Positions 1-12,551 of a stretch of 64,000 nt of DNA are shown here, piece after piece (position 1 is the stretch's first letter; the number at the start of each line of letters is the position of its first letter). The notes beneath the pieces were generated by a model that saw nothing but the letters and a program-made list of their open reading frames with translations, was not told the DNA's origin and ran no database searches. This stretch comes from Paramacrobiotus metropolitanus (Eukaryota > Tardigrada > Eutardigrada > Parachela > Macrobiotidae). The stretch spans positions 2,418,001 to 2,482,000 of the forward strand of contig NW_026570222.1 in the NCBI RefSeq assembly GCF_019649055.1, read 5' to 3'. The position numbers and the translations under genes are program-made.

Positions 1-416
1 GTTACCAACAATGGTTGCTGTTTACCGTTATATTCCGCAAGAGAAGCAATAATAGTAACACTTCGTACACCGGAACAGGACATATTCAGATCTATTTTAC
101 CAATGCTGACGCGCAACAGCATGTTCTTGCAGCCAAGCGTTTATATGTATTCGCCACCTGCGGTTGGACTGAAGCGGTTAGCATCGACTCAGCGGTTTTA
201 CGATGTTATAAATGTAACAAGTATGGTCACAAAGCGAGCGCATGCCAATCACCTATTCCTGTGTGTGGAAGATGCAGTGAAGCGCATTTTACTCGTGAAT
301 GCCACAAAGATTCCTCGAACTATAAATGTTCAAACTGTTCGGTGAATCACGCTGCTGGATCAACCAACTGTCGTTCGCAACAGCGGGCTGTAGAGAAGTA
401 CCGTACTAAATTTTGA
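1..416 (+). pseudogene. Non-LTR retrotransposon ORF1 (gag-like) fragment with three zinc knuckles
   Basis: The reading frame is open from the left edge to a TGA at 414-416, so the N-terminus lies outside the window. The C-terminal half holds three consecutive zinc-knuckle motifs: a CX2CX4HX4C beginning CYKCNKYGHK, a second with CGRC...H...C, and a third beginning CSNCSVNH. Three clustered knuckles near the C-terminus are typical of ORF1 proteins of Jockey/I-type LINE retrotransposons, which bind element RNA. No endonuclease or reverse transcriptase follows in the next 2 kb, so this is a truncated copy. A gag from another element class, or a host knuckle protein, cannot be excluded. Confidence 0.6.
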
Positions 417-2752
417 CCACTCTTCTCTCAGCCCTAAATATATGACAATTACTACGCTGAATATCTGAAACCACCTTGACCGGTCCAATATTCTACCCTG
501 AAAACTGACATTTACATCTCATCCTGGCAACCATCATGAAGACTGCAATAACATTGCTGCCATGAAGAAATGACCTCAAACAAGATTTGTTGGAGCAATG
601 GTCCATTCAAGGACTACGCTGTAAAATCCTATCAACAACAACAACAACCGTTGTATAGAGTGCTTTAATAATTATCCGCAGTTGTCGAGCTGATTGCTTA
701 CGCACAAAACAGCATTTTACTAAAAACGCTTATGCTGTGCTTACCGTAGAATACATCATTCTGATAATATGATTGTCGGCAAATTTAAAAAAGTAAATAC
801 TTACTTATCGTACTTAACTTTTTATAATAGAATTAATATCCATATTAATTTTGGTGTATATACATACGTGCATTGCAGATCCAAAGCGTATTTGCCCTAC
901 TACCACTTCTAGGCGTAAGAGTACTTATTATTTTACTTTTACCTTGACCGGCAGTTCTCCTAGCAACACCGTAATTCTTTCTACTACCGAATTTTTACCT
1001 CCTGATATAGGATAAGTCATTAAGAATGTGCACAATGATCTGCACTTCGGCATTTCTCAACAACCGCTTACCACTTTATGCCAGCTATTGCGACCAGCAG
1101 TTCTCTTGTAATGTGCGGGCTCCCCATAGTGGCGCATTTTATGTGAATAGCGCACGGTGCTTGGCGGACATTTTCGAAATAACTATCCGAACCGTTAAGT
1201 GCGCATGCTGTGTACTTTGGTACCGGTATGCTTGAAAGAGCGGTTGTTAAGATATGTTGAAGTGTGGGATTGATGTAATCGCTAGGGATATCGGTCGATC
1301 CGGGGTAATCCAATGTTGACACACACCCGTATGTCAAGGAATGCTGCCATTGCGATCGACCGGTCGGGTGACCCCGGGAGGCGCATCTGTCTTCGTTGAC
1401 GAGTGATTCTGCCGTCTCGGCGGATGACCTTTCGAATCGGCAAATGACCAACTGACCAGTTGAATCTGTCGGCAGCTTGGTCGAGATGTCGATTCAACCT
1501 TTCTGTTGATCTTTGGAATCACCTAGTCAATCGTGATTTACATCCGGTGGACCATCCGAATGGTTCCCGTCGATTTGTCGCGATGAGTGGCAATATTGCT
1601 TTTGCCGTTCGAGGTCATCCATCGGCGCAGCGAGTCGTTTTGCAGCCGTTCTTCCATGCCGCCAAAGGTCACTCCGCCATTCGTATGCATCGCCCGATGC
1701 GTCGGTACAATTATTGTGCGGGTCACACCGTATGCAACAGCTGCGAATCTGTCGATGCGACTCTCAACTGGACGGGGACCGGGGAGGTACGTAATTTCGG
1801 TCAGTGTTCCTGAGATCCTCTTCCGCCGTTCTTCTTGTGCTATTGTATCGAGCGGGTGAAATTTCCGTCTTCGTGCGGGTCGATCCTCCGTCCTAGGGAT
1901 GCCAGATCGTCCCATTTAACATTTTCCCACACTCCCGCTCGGCAGCGTGGATAAGTTCTTGCCCGCTGAGTAGTGTTCCTAAGGTACCGCTAAATCTTTT
2001 ATTGGCACCAGGCACCGTTTCCGGCTCCCGGCCGAAGGCGGGTCAATTATGTCAATCCAGGCATTAAAGGCCGCAACCGGCCAAAGGCGCACAAAAAAGC
2101 TCTTTCACCATCGGCTCTTTATCCAGGCCCAACGAGGAAACGCTGTTTGTGTTATGGGGGCTCTATCAGACCAAAAAAGTATTGAAGAAGCGTTTTTTTG
2201 TAGCTTTTTGAGATGTACTTATTAGCTGTTTTTTAGAACCACTCACATTTTTAGAGTGCATTCATTCCTGTTTAGTCTCCGCTGTTCTAGCTGTACTAAC
2301 TAAATAAGTGTAAAAAAATTGTATCCTCAGCATAGCGACCTACAAGGATGTCTTGATCTATCGAACAGAGCTTATATCGGAAGTTCATGACATGACATTG
2401 TTATCAAATCAGTTGTTATCACAATTTTATGCCGATACTACACTACAACTGCAATGCATTGTTCACCAACTGTATGAGTACCGAAATTACGCAAACGGCT
2501 GTTATTATTGTTGTACTACACATACAGCTGTGCAAATGCCTGCCTCTACAAATACAAATCAATGTCAAGGGTCTAAAACTAAACTGGAAGCGAGTAGAAG
2601 GATTAATGTGAATCCGCTATGTATGCACTTTGTGCACCGTAAAAATTTTCAAAGCTAACTTTTGCTTGTGAAAGTTGTGCCGAGAACTAGGGTTTTCCAG
2701 AAACTGATCTTGTAGTGGGCAAACATATCGAAAATATAATATCCTGCCAAAA
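417..2752. other. Intergenic, no supported gene
   Basis: Between the LINE fragment and GH3. The stretch 1030-2150 is more GC-rich and carries overlapping open frames on both strands (for example 1538-1915 minus) that I do not recognise and that lack splice or domain support. A CAACAACAACAACCGTT tract near 640 recurs near 7768. Confidence 0.5.
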
Positions 2753-5700
2753 ATGTTCCAGAGCGGCAGTTTAACGATAGGAGTCCTGTCCAGCCTGATT
2801 GTCATTGGAACCCAGTTCGGAATTTCAAAGCTTATTTGTGGACTTTTAGGCAAGTAGTATGTAACTACGAAGCACAGATTAATTATTAATGGAGCTCATA
2901 AAAAACTACTAGCTATAGTGTAGCTATATATGCAAGCGCACTGTTCCTTAGCTTATGTTACGTTTGTTAAGAAGCACCTGGCTGATACGAGTACAACAAT
3001 CTACTATACCAACATACCTAATTATAAATTTTGTGATTTGTGTTTCATGTAAATTAACTTGTCATAAGCCAACAGATATTTTCGATCTATTTGTGCGTTC
3101 ACGACTGCTGTATATTATACAAACTTCTACTCTGTAGGGCTTGTCTGCATTCTAATTGTCATCGGTGTACTGGATTTCCTCCGTACACGGGACTGGTCAT
3201 TTACCCTTTGGGTTGCCGCCAAAAGATATGTGTTTTCTCGGGCGATGCTGTTGATCGGGATATTTTACGCTGAGCCCCACATCCAGTGGGCAACCCGAAA
3301 TCCTCGAGAATCACAAGAACGTATTCTACGGTCAGCAATAAATTCTGGAGTTAAGACCAAATACGGAAAGGAACACGGATTAAATCGAATGAAGGACCGA
3401 GAAGACTTCCGAAATCTGCATCCGCTGACAAAATACGTGCATTATGAACCTTACGTCGAGCGGATGATTAGCGGCGAAGCAGATGTGCTTTCTACAAAAG
3501 CGGTTAATTTTTATGGATTAACTTCCGGAACCACGGGAAAACCTAGTCGAATTCCCTGCACCAGCGATATACTTGTACAAATGATGATTTATTATATGCC
3601 GTTTGTTATTTACTCGTATGCCTTCAAATTCAAAGGATTTCCTTTCCCTGGCGGACTCTGTCCTAAACGGGTACAGTTTCACTACACAAAAATGTTTACA
3701 AAAATTAGAAAAGTTTAATACGTACGTAATAATTATGAGTTACCTAAGGTTTTTTTGGTGCTGTCACTGCTGTGTATCGTATTTTATGAATGTCATGATG
3801 TGTGCACATAAAATTAAAAGTATGTCCTTATACGAGTGTATAAAAAGTGTCGTAATAAGTGTATGAAAAGCCGGCGACATGTGAATGCATACAAATAGTA
3901 CGTATGCATCGGTATACATAAATATACTGTATAATGTTATCGGTCTGTGTATTCATTACTCAAAAAATAAGCATATCAGTTTCTTTACTTCTTCCTGGAA
4001 GACTCGTATACAATGTTCCATGAAGTCGAATTCGGTCGTTCTGTATAACTTTTTCGTTGTCAGTGATTCAGGACGGCTTGCAGCCGGCATTTTTCCGAAT
4101 AAAATCGTTAAATCCTGGTGACGAGACAATTCTCAAAGTATTTTAATTTCAGCGGTTAGCCCTGCTCTTCAGTCCAGGAAAACTTCTTAAAACGACACCG
4201 TTGGGAATCAAGATGGGACCGGGAACCGCAATGTATCTGGAACAGGACGAAGTGTTTTCCTATCCCAACTGCGCCAAGGATATTATAGACGAGCGCACAG
4301 CCCGATATGTTTACCTGGTTTTTGGACTAAAATATCGAGATCTTGAGGAAATTGAATCCATGTTTTCATCGATTGCATTCATCGTATTTCATGAAATGGA
4401 GTTGCACTGGAAAGAATTAGTGGTCGACATCCGCGAAGGGAAGCTGAAAAGTGACCTTCAGCTATCTGTGGAAGAAAGAGCAGCACTACAGCAACATTTG
4501 ACGCCGGATCCAATTAGAGCTGCCGAACTGGAGAGAGAGTTTCAAAAAGGTCGGTGTTGGAGAACAAAATATTGTATTGGAAATGGCGGAAACACGTTAT
4601 CGCATACACCTAATCTTCGATGTTCGTGAAATTTTATTAATTTTAGTTGATTTGATTTCGTGTCGCAATTGCAGGTTTTGACAATATTGTCGAGAGAGTG
4701 TGGCCAAAGCTAAAGCTGCTCCTGGGGGTCACATCTGGACCATTTGCACACTACAAAATGTTGTTGCGCGATAAGTACATCAAAAGTGAGTACAAGTCGT
4801 AACCTGGCATTTCTGTGCATGAGGACATGTGCTGTACAATGCAACAAAGTAAAAGCCCACATTTCCTTTATTTTGTGCAGATGTTCCCATATTCCAGCAT
4901 ATGTACGGGTGCACTGAAGCCATGCTGGGAATAAGTTTGTGGCCAGAAAAAGAGTCCACTGTGCACTTGTTATGGCCTTGCAATGTGTTCTATGAGTTCA
5001 TTCCATTCGAGCAGATAACCGATGAAAACCCGGAAACTGTTTTTGCTGATCAGGTAACTTATGAGTATCAGGAGTTAGAACACCCAAATATAACTTCCAT
5101 CAAAGCAAATTTTTTCTTGTAGGTTCAAATCGGCCACGAATATGAACTGGTGATAACAACGAAAATCTTCTACCGTTATCGCTTCGGCGATTTGATCCGG
5201 GTAGTGGATCGTTACAATAAATTTCCGGTCATTGAAATCTTGACACGAACTGGTCAGCTGATTAACATGAAAGGCGAAAAGGTTTCCGAAACGGCCATCT
5301 ACACAGCGATCAACAACATGGCAGCCGTCCACAATAAAGTAAAGAAAATTGTGGACTATACATCGTGCGAAAGCATGTTTATGGAATACGTTCTCGAGAC
5401 AACAGGTACGCTCGAATAATAATGCAAGCGACAGACAACTTCATACATAACGTCATATGTTGTTAAAACCGTTTGTTGTAATTATCACCGTTTTAATTTA
5501 TTTAGCCCAAGATTCAGCGTTTTATGTCATATTCATCGAAGCTGATTTATCGTTGGAAAACACAAGCCGCTCTGAAATGGAGACAATTTGTTCGAAAACT
5601 GTAAGAAAGCGTTCTGCTTGTGAGTTACAATCGTAAAGAATGCATTACTACAATATAATTAATCGTACGCCTAGAATTATATGCTTTTGATCCAGTTTAA

Positions 5701-6036
5701 TGATCATGAGTTTATATTGACCATTCATATTGGATCGCTTAACGGAATGCATAAAAGTGCTAACTATCGTCTTGCAATTAGCTCGATGAAAAGCTATGTG
5801 AAGCTCATGGAAGATATAAATATCAACGAGAAAAAGGAGGTCTGGACTGCCTAAAGGTCATATTCTTACCAATCGGCACATTCTTCGAGTTTCGGACATT
5901 CATGCTCCAGAATTCTACGACTGCCTCCGCACAGCTTAAGCTACCAAAAGTTTTGAAAAAGCCCGAACTGCTGCGATTCATGCTGAGCAAAAGCGGTTTG
6001 CTAAACAGTCCGGAAAGACGCGGCAGCAAGGTGTAG
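2753..6036 (+). CDS. GH3 domain-containing protein (acyl-adenylate/amide synthetase fold), membrane-anchored
   Basis: Eight exons: 2753-2849, 3138-3712, 4153-4549, 4675-4785, 4881-5053, 5123-5405, 5506-5600, 5782-6036. Together they give 661 residues, and every join keeps phase. Residues 1-55 contain two hydrophobic stretches, suggesting a signal anchor in the ER or another membrane. The GH3/ANL-type ATP-binding signature LTSGTTGKPSR sits near residue 160. Later hallmarks are the VTSG segment, YGCTEAM near 400, YRYRFGDLIRV near 468 and the C-terminal IGTFFEF near 608. Plant GH3 enzymes conjugate amino acids to acyl hormones; the substrate of animal GH3 proteins is unknown to me. Intron 1 begins with GC (AG|GCAAGT); the donor at 3713 (GTTTAA) is weak. 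An AATAAA lies near 6239. I am confident of the family but not of the substrate. Confidence 0.88.
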
Positions 6037-6446
6037 TTTCAAACGCCAGAATGGCATAAGGTGAACTAAACCACATTGCTTCCTGACGCTCATACAAAAA
6101 GAACCATTAACTGTTTCCATTGTAAGTCGGCACTAGCATAATATGTTTTTTTGAACGTTTGTTCTTTTACTTGTTGATCTTAATCTTCGACGATATTTAA
6201 TAGTTTGGGCAGTTTTTGCCGTTACGAGTAGGAAAAAGAATAAACTTGCAGCAGTATGTAATGCTCTGTGAAAACTTGCGTGGTTTGTTTTTAAAGCTTA
6301 AAATATATTTATAATGCGGAATTTATAGAATTCTTGGATGGTGACAGTTGCACTCATCCCTCGTCGAAATGATCAACAATTAAAATGAAGCAGCGGTTAG
6401 CCTAACTAGTGTTATTGTTCGTTAACGTTAACGGTGATAGCACAGA

Positions 6447-7480
6447 TCACAGAGCATTAATCCGTCTGAAATCGTTAAAAATTCTCAGAAACTCCTCACG
6501 TTTTTGATGAGTGGAGGAGCGCAATTCGATTACCATCACCCGAGGCGAAAGGTATTCACGCTCTTTGACGCGCAAGTCAATGCGACGATTAGCTTCGCTA
6601 ACCCAGATCTTCCATGGTGTTTTGGCTTTCGCATCGTTGATGCAGATGATACCCATAACTTCTTTCTGCCAATCACAGTACAGGCACAATTACTTCAATA
6701 ACTCCGCTTACGATTCGCACAAGCGATAAAACATAAGTAAGGAAAAAGCGCTCACCGGTAGAGTGATGGTTAAGAACATGACCTTTCGGCTGTCAATGTG
6801 CACATCCACCATTATCCAGGTCGACGTTCCAGCTGCACGTATTTCCATTCTGTCTGACCACATCCAGTGGCCGGATTTCAGTTTTCTTGGTCTGGCCAGC
6901 TCGAGATCAAGGATGTCGGATGCGACTTCCATGTCCAACCCTAAAGTCAAGACCAGGGTAATTAACTTATTGTACGGAACAAGCTGCGCATTTGCTTGCG
7001 GTATGTAGTGACAGTATTATTCATTAACAAGACTGACAAATTAAAACACCAACGAATGTGCTAGAATTACGGTAATTACCGTATCGTACTTGATAGCCCC
7101 TGCAGCGCTGCGCCACCCGCTCGCGCTGCATTCAGAGCATTCCAGTAGAATTCGCAGTCACCTTCGTGGTCTTCGGCCGTCTGATCTTCCAGGGAATGCG
7201 TACTGATCATCTCCGATGAGGGCGCAGCAGCCAGGATCTGCTGCGAGACGGAAAACGAGCGGCTTTCGCGCTGATGCAGAAGGAAGAGCTTCTGTTTATC
7301 CTGCAGCAGGCGCTCATAGCTGGGCAGAAAATCGAGTTCGCTATTGCCTCCATGATCGCCCAGCAGTTCGAAATGATTGTGGGATGACTGGTGCTCAGGC
7401 AGCTGTCGGGCTCGCGCTTTTTCTGAATATGGGTTTATTCGACCGCCGGAGAGGACAATAGCATTCGGAGGGTCACCCAT
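6447..7480 (-). CDS. Unrecognised 282-residue protein, three exons
   Basis: On the minus strand the exons 7480-7090, 6994-6756 and 6665-6447 join in frame (phases 1 and 0) to a stop at 6447. The first third is polar and low in complexity, probably disordered (RARQLPEHQSSHNHFE, ESRSFSVSQQ). The last two exons look like one compact alpha/beta domain with conserved-looking LELARPRKLKSGHWMW, WIMVDVHIDSRKVMF, VMGIICIND and PWKIWVSEANRR segments. No transmembrane segment is obvious. The frame stays open upstream of the chosen Met to an AG near 7529, so a further 5' exon is possible. The gene converges on GH3, with about 400 bp between the stop codons. I cannot name the family. Confidence 0.6.
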
Positions 7481-7529
7481 ATTGGCCGAACCGACGTTTA
7501 TCTCGCCGATGGAATCTAATTCCTGCTAA

Positions 7530-8939
7530 CAGCTAATTACTAGTTTACGTCAAAAAATTTGAAAGGTAAATTTTGTGACCATCATGTGGCTTATCAGGTA
7601 ATAAATACTAGGAATTACTGCAGTTTTGATACTGTGATCAGTTAAACGTGTTAATCAGGCTGATATGATTTGAAATGCCATTAATTACATTAGATCTAGA
7701 GTCTAGAGGGTCGCCAGTCTTTGTAACCAAAATAAACAATTTTACAAGCGTGCTTCGGCTACTTAACAACAACAACAACCGTTTGCGTTTGGGATTTGAC
7801 AATTACGCTACTTCAAGTGCATTTACACGAGTATTATAAGTACACTGCTACTTATTGTCGGGTGCATAGTATGTACAGTAAGTACTTTTGGTTAGTGATC
7901 ACTTTGGTTAGTGATAACTTTTGTCCGCTCAGAGTAGTACAGTACGATACGCGTTTATGATATAAAAATAATAATAATTCTATCGCATTGTGGGTACTCA
8001 TGGAGCTCCGTAAAAATAAGTGATGATTTTGTAAAGTTTTACAGGTATTAGTAAGTAATAGATAATTATTGTATCTACGAGAAGTCGTATCGTATTAAAT
8101 TTATCGTCGTGTCGTATTTATTGTATCTACGAATTATTGTATCTCGTTTAGAAGTACTGTAAGCATATTCTGCAGTGCCGTATTAACTATTAGATACAGA
8201 GCGCAGTCCTTCTCGTTAATCTTATTATTAAAGGATCATTGCCGTACGTTGGTAACTGTCTGTAAACACTCTATAATTACAAAATGTAGATCTCGGCTTC
8301 TTTGCAAAAGAATATGGCGACTTTTAGGCCGGAGTAACATCAAGTACGATAATGGAAGTTTTATCTATATTTGTCGTAAAGCAAAAATTGTACTCGTAGT
8401 CTAAATATCTGTAGTATTTTCTAAAAATTAACTATATTGACAATATAAAGCTGACGGTGAGTACGGCACCGGGTACCGACTGCTCTAGATACGCCTAAAA
8501 GGCATATGTTGGTCTAGAAAGGTCATATAATTATGTTAGTATGTTGATCTTGTATCTTTAATTATTTATCACCCCGCGGAAATTAAATTTTATATTCATT
8601 TATCATTATTACAGTACTTCCTTATTTAAATATCAGTTTTTCTGTGATCGCACTGGCCTACTGCTATCGTTCGTGTCTGTATATCGGCGAATGATGAACC
8701 CGCCCACAGGCGGACGCCAGCGGGCTAATGGCAACGCGTCGATATATTTCCGGTTACATAAGTGATAAGCGTAGCTGTTAATCTGCTCTGGTCTGGTTCC
8801 GGCGAGAACGCTGTCGTCAGCACCTGCTGCCTTTGTAACTTCGTCTTCGTGCCATTGATTTTCTGCCATACGCATCTTTCTCTCTCGTGTGATCCTTCCG
8901 TTAATTATCTTTTTGCTACCTGTTCCCGGTAACAAAAAA
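7530..8939. other. Intergenic, AT-rich, no gene seen
   Basis: Contains a CAACAACAACAACCGTT tract near 7768 and short repeated words such as AATTATTGTATCTACGA near 8065 and 8120. It presumably includes the cytochrome b5 promoter, but no TATA box is clear. Confidence 0.4.
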
Positions 8940-9356
8940 ATGACGGATACCTTGAGAACTGTCAGCTGGAGCGAAGTGGAGGCGCACAAGTCTAAAGACA
9001 GCACGTGGCTGGTGATCAATGGCAAGGTGTACGATGTGACGAAATTCCTGGAGGAGCACCCCGGTGGCGAGGAGGTTTTGCTGGAAAATTCAGGCAAGGA
9101 TGGCACGGAGAACTTTGAAGATGTGGGGCATAGTTCGGATGCCCGGGAGATGATGAAGGAGTACTTGATAGGGAAGATCGAAGACGTTAAGAAGAATGTA
9201 AAAGTGGAGAATAAGAAAGTCGACGCAAGGGCGGAAGCTGCCAAAGCCAACAATAATTCCTGGGTTGCCTGGCTGGTACCTGCTGGATTTGCGATTGCTG
9301 CGGCCGTGGCTTATAGACTTTTTGTTGCTTCCAAAGCCGCGCATGACCATGTATAA
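8940..9356 (+). CDS. CYB5: Cytochrome b5, microsomal/outer-mitochondrial type, tail-anchored
   Basis: A single exon encodes 138 residues. The heme-binding core covers residues 5-80, with the first axial histidine in EEHPGGEE and the second in DVGHSSDARE. A linker of charged residues (about 85-110) leads to one hydrophobic C-terminal helix (WVAWLVPAGFAIAAAVAYRLF) and a short basic or polar tail, the usual tail-anchor layout. Cytochrome b5 donates electrons to desaturases, P450s and other microsomal enzymes. The ATG at 8940 follows an A-rich leader and is preferred over the in-frame upstream GTG at 8889. The lack of introns is unusual beside the neighbouring split genes. A second, soluble b5 lies 4.4 kb away. 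Confidence 0.93.
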   Translation: MTDTLRTVSWSEVEAHKSKDSTWLVINGKVYDVTKFLEEHPGGEEVLLENSGKDGTENFEDVGHSSDAREMMKEYLIGKIEDVKKNVKVENKKVDARAEAAKANNNSWVAWLVPAGFAIAAAVAYRLFVASKAAHDHV

Positions 9357-9841
9357 GAGGTAGGTGTTGGAAAGCTGAAGGTTTAAGTTCATAGCTGTAA
9401 CAAGTCAAATGGCCTACATTTTTTTCTTTTGACATTTTATAACAATTGGTTTTCGATACCTTTTCGTTTACCTTTTACTTTAACCCTAAGACTGCTAAGG
9501 GTTTGGCACAAAAGAAATGTTACTTTTTTGCAAATTATCTCTAATGCCGTATGCAACTGCAGATGTGAAATGTGCTGTTAAAGGTGAAAATATTGCTGCA
9601 TAAATATATGATCATCGAAGCGTCATAATTAGGCCAGCAAACTTATTAATAACTACACCTTAATGGTTACCATCATACAATAAGGAGCATTGCACTGATT
9701 CATCATTATATGATTAATTTCTATTGTCACACCTATGGCACGCCCTATTGTTAATGTACGCTCTGGTTAATATGATATTGTTCTACGCTTATTAGAATTG
9801 CTGAATTTTGCTAATGCAAACTGCTGTCCCAAATATTCTAG

Positions 9842-9849
9842 TATAAAAG
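9842..9849 (+). promoter_or_regulatory. Candidate TATA box
   Basis: TATAAAAG is followed by GC-rich sequence and then a pyrimidine/CAGT initiator-like stretch about 40-60 bp downstream. It is the only strong TATA box in this intergenic region. The best downstream candidate transcript is the small spliced ORF at 10274. Confidence 0.4.
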
Positions 9850-10273
9850 CAGCGCTGCGTCGCTGCCAGAAATGCGCGCTCTTCTCATTTGGATTTTCAG
9901 TCATTCCCCATCAGTTAATATTTGTTACGAGTAGTTTAGTATAGTGTTTGCCTTCTCCGTCAGAGAAATACCACTTGTAACAGTGCTTCAAAATTTTTGA
10001 AGAGTAGGTTTTATTTCCAGCATTTTTTGTTACCTCTAATACTACTCTGTATGTATACGTATCTTGTTTGGGTGTAACAAATGTGCATAGTTTGCACTTT
10101 TCCGGGTCATCACTTATGTATAAATAAATACTGTACTATATGTGGAGGTGTTTGCTTTAAGAATTTGCGATTTTAAAAATTCAGATTTATATTGCTACAA
10201 GTATATTTCTACAGTTTCAGTCATTTGCTGAACAAAAATTTTATTAGGTTAAGCCCAATCCAGTTTACTGAAA

Positions 10274-10548
10274 ATGTTGAATAAATATCTTTCTAACCGT
10301 AAGAGTAATAATGCGGTGAGTCCATGTCAGTGGCATTGTGAGAAATCCAGGAAGCACTAGTTGAAATTGCAGATCTCGTTGTTTCTTCGATAAATGACAT
10401 GAATGTTTCAGTTTTTTCTTTATAGGTTTCGGCTGTAAGACAATCCTTCAAACCGATTCCACGACTACCTATTAGCTCGAGCTTTTACCATACCTCAATT
10501 CTCAAGCTGACCCTACAGGCTTTTTCCAGAAGTGAAGCTTTCGAATGA
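10274..10548 (+). CDS. Possible small two-exon peptide gene
   Basis: An ATG exon (10274-10315) ending GCG|GTGAGT can join across a 110-bp intron to 10426-10548 (acceptor TTTATAG) in phase 0. This gives 54 residues rich in Ser, Lys and Arg with a SFKPIPRLPISSSF segment. There is no signal peptide or known motif. It lies 420 bp downstream of a strong TATA box on the same strand. The match of donor, acceptor, phase and promoter is suggestive but could be chance. Confidence 0.25.
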
Positions 10549-12551
10549 TGTATTTGACATATTTTTGGCACATCTTTGATTTTATTAATGCGGTCTTTGC
10601 AGAATTTTAACTTTCTTATTGTTGATGCCGAATGAAATGAGGAAGATGCCAGGTAATTTAAGTGTAAGTTTTGAACCATGCTGATGTAGAAATATCAAAA
10701 TACTGTAACCTCGTTTGGCGTTGCTTTTCGACAAATTTATCGTGATACCATTAAAGAGCGGCAAATGTGAATGAAATCCATTTCTTCCAGTTAGAAAACC
10801 GGATGCAATCGGTACTACACTAGTACTACAGTAGTACAGTAAATATGCGATTTACGATTGAAACAACTAACGATAAATAAATTTAATTTTTTGACGGTCG
10901 TTCACATATCACGTCGTGCGCACCGTAAATTCTCGCAATTACATACTGCTGCTGCGAATCGTTTCGGCGTAGAATTCACTGGATCTCACATGTTATTTTA
11001 ACAAGTTAAACACCATTAGCGAAATGTTTCCCCTTTCGTATGGGGGCAATGAAGTAAGTAATCATCTAGTGATTTTGGAGTTTTTAGCAATTTAAATACG
11101 TTAATACTCTTCTGTTTATGACTGTGCACGAGTAGTTAACTTAGCTATGCGCTTAGGGTGTATTCGGATGTTTTTTGTAACGCCTCTTTTGGAAAGAATT
11201 AGTTTGTTACTGTAATCGACCGCTTGCATTTTAATTTTTATGTAAACGTTGTGTGCCAAATTGTAAGCACAAACCGTGACAACCGTCCCATCTTCGAATT
11301 CCGGAACTGCAAGGAGAATCAGGGAAGCCTTGTCTAATACGAGCCGCTTTAATCTTGTAATATCAATATCTATATACTATAATTATTCAGTCTGATTGCG
11401 TTATTTGCTTATCTGCATTTTTGATATCATGTTTTTGTTATCCCTGCTGCCTGTAGAGTCGTGACTCGTATTAAAGTACATTTATTTTAGTTTATCATTA
11501 CCTACAGGCCACATTCCACACATTATCGCGGTGCGATTTCTAATTAGGCTTTCTTAATTTTCATCACTTATGAGATTATCATGGAATTAGATAAGAGTAC
11601 TTTGGCCTACTACAGTACTTTCTTCACACTTAATAGTAGGTAGTTGTAGACTTGCATTATAAATTAATGGGAAGCTGAAGTGTACTTGGAAATTGGAATT
11701 GCCGACAAAAGGGCAAAAAGGCAAGAGATTTGATATTCGCCGTTTCTTACTTGATATATAGAAAACTGTGACCACTGCTGAGTAATTCCAGAATTTTTGT
11801 GAGTACGTTATGACTATGCATTCACAGGATAGATGCAGTCCACAGATATAATCCGGATCTACTGAATACAGGTAGGTCTTGATATTATATTCGTAATATC
11901 TGTATACCTGTTCCGGATATACTTATAGATATCTAATATCTATATGTCACAATGTGTGATCGCGCTGTTCGGAATCTAAAGGCTGCTCAGCGCTTACTGC
12001 AAAGACATGAAACCGTTTGTGCAAATTTTTTTATCTTCGCTGCTTTACACAAATCCCACCATCATAACAGAACAAGTAAAGAAATAAAAAGTTCATATAA
12101 GCAATTCCATCTGAGTCGTCGCAAAAATTAAAAGGCTGCAACTGCCGTTAGCGCGATTAGTCGCCGACTACTATGCTTCAAACAGCAGGCTGCGAATACG
12201 GAAAACATCGAAGTACTAGTACTCGTACCAGACACATGTAACAGTAAAAAACTTTCGGGCTTCATGTTAAGAGCCACCAAGAACTCATGGGATACGAATA
12301 CGGAAAATTAACACTAGGACACAATAAAATAAGCACATAAAAGCCAACATATCGAAGATTCCAAAGAATGATCAAAGGAAAAACACCAAAACATACTATG
12401 ATCGCTAACCATTCTGCTTCGACTTACGTCAAGCTAGGAGAGCACCAGCATGCAAAAACAGCAAATGGTCCAAACAGGCAATATATGGTACAGAAGAAAA
12501 ATCGGAGATCTCGAGGTAAAATCCATGAAATCATTCCAGAATCCCTGTCTT

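Larger units (their letters stand above)
9357..12551. other. Intergenic 3.2 kb with a TATA box and one possible small spliced ORF
   Basis: Mostly AT-rich noncoding DNA. A clear TATA box at 9842 and a possible two-exon 54-codon ORF (10274-10548) are listed separately. Nothing else is supported. Confidence 0.4.

Noticed and set aside
1068-1915. Overlapping open frames on both strands with GC-rich composition
   Set aside because: No recognisable motif, no splice support and frames on both strands at once; likely a composition effect or a decayed repeat.
8889-8939. N-terminal extension of cytochrome b5 from an upstream GTG
   Set aside because: Non-ATG start; the ATG at 8940 gives the normal b5 N-terminus.
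8633-9253. 206-codon minus-strand ORF
   Set aside because: It is antisense to the well-supported cytochrome b5 gene and has no domain.
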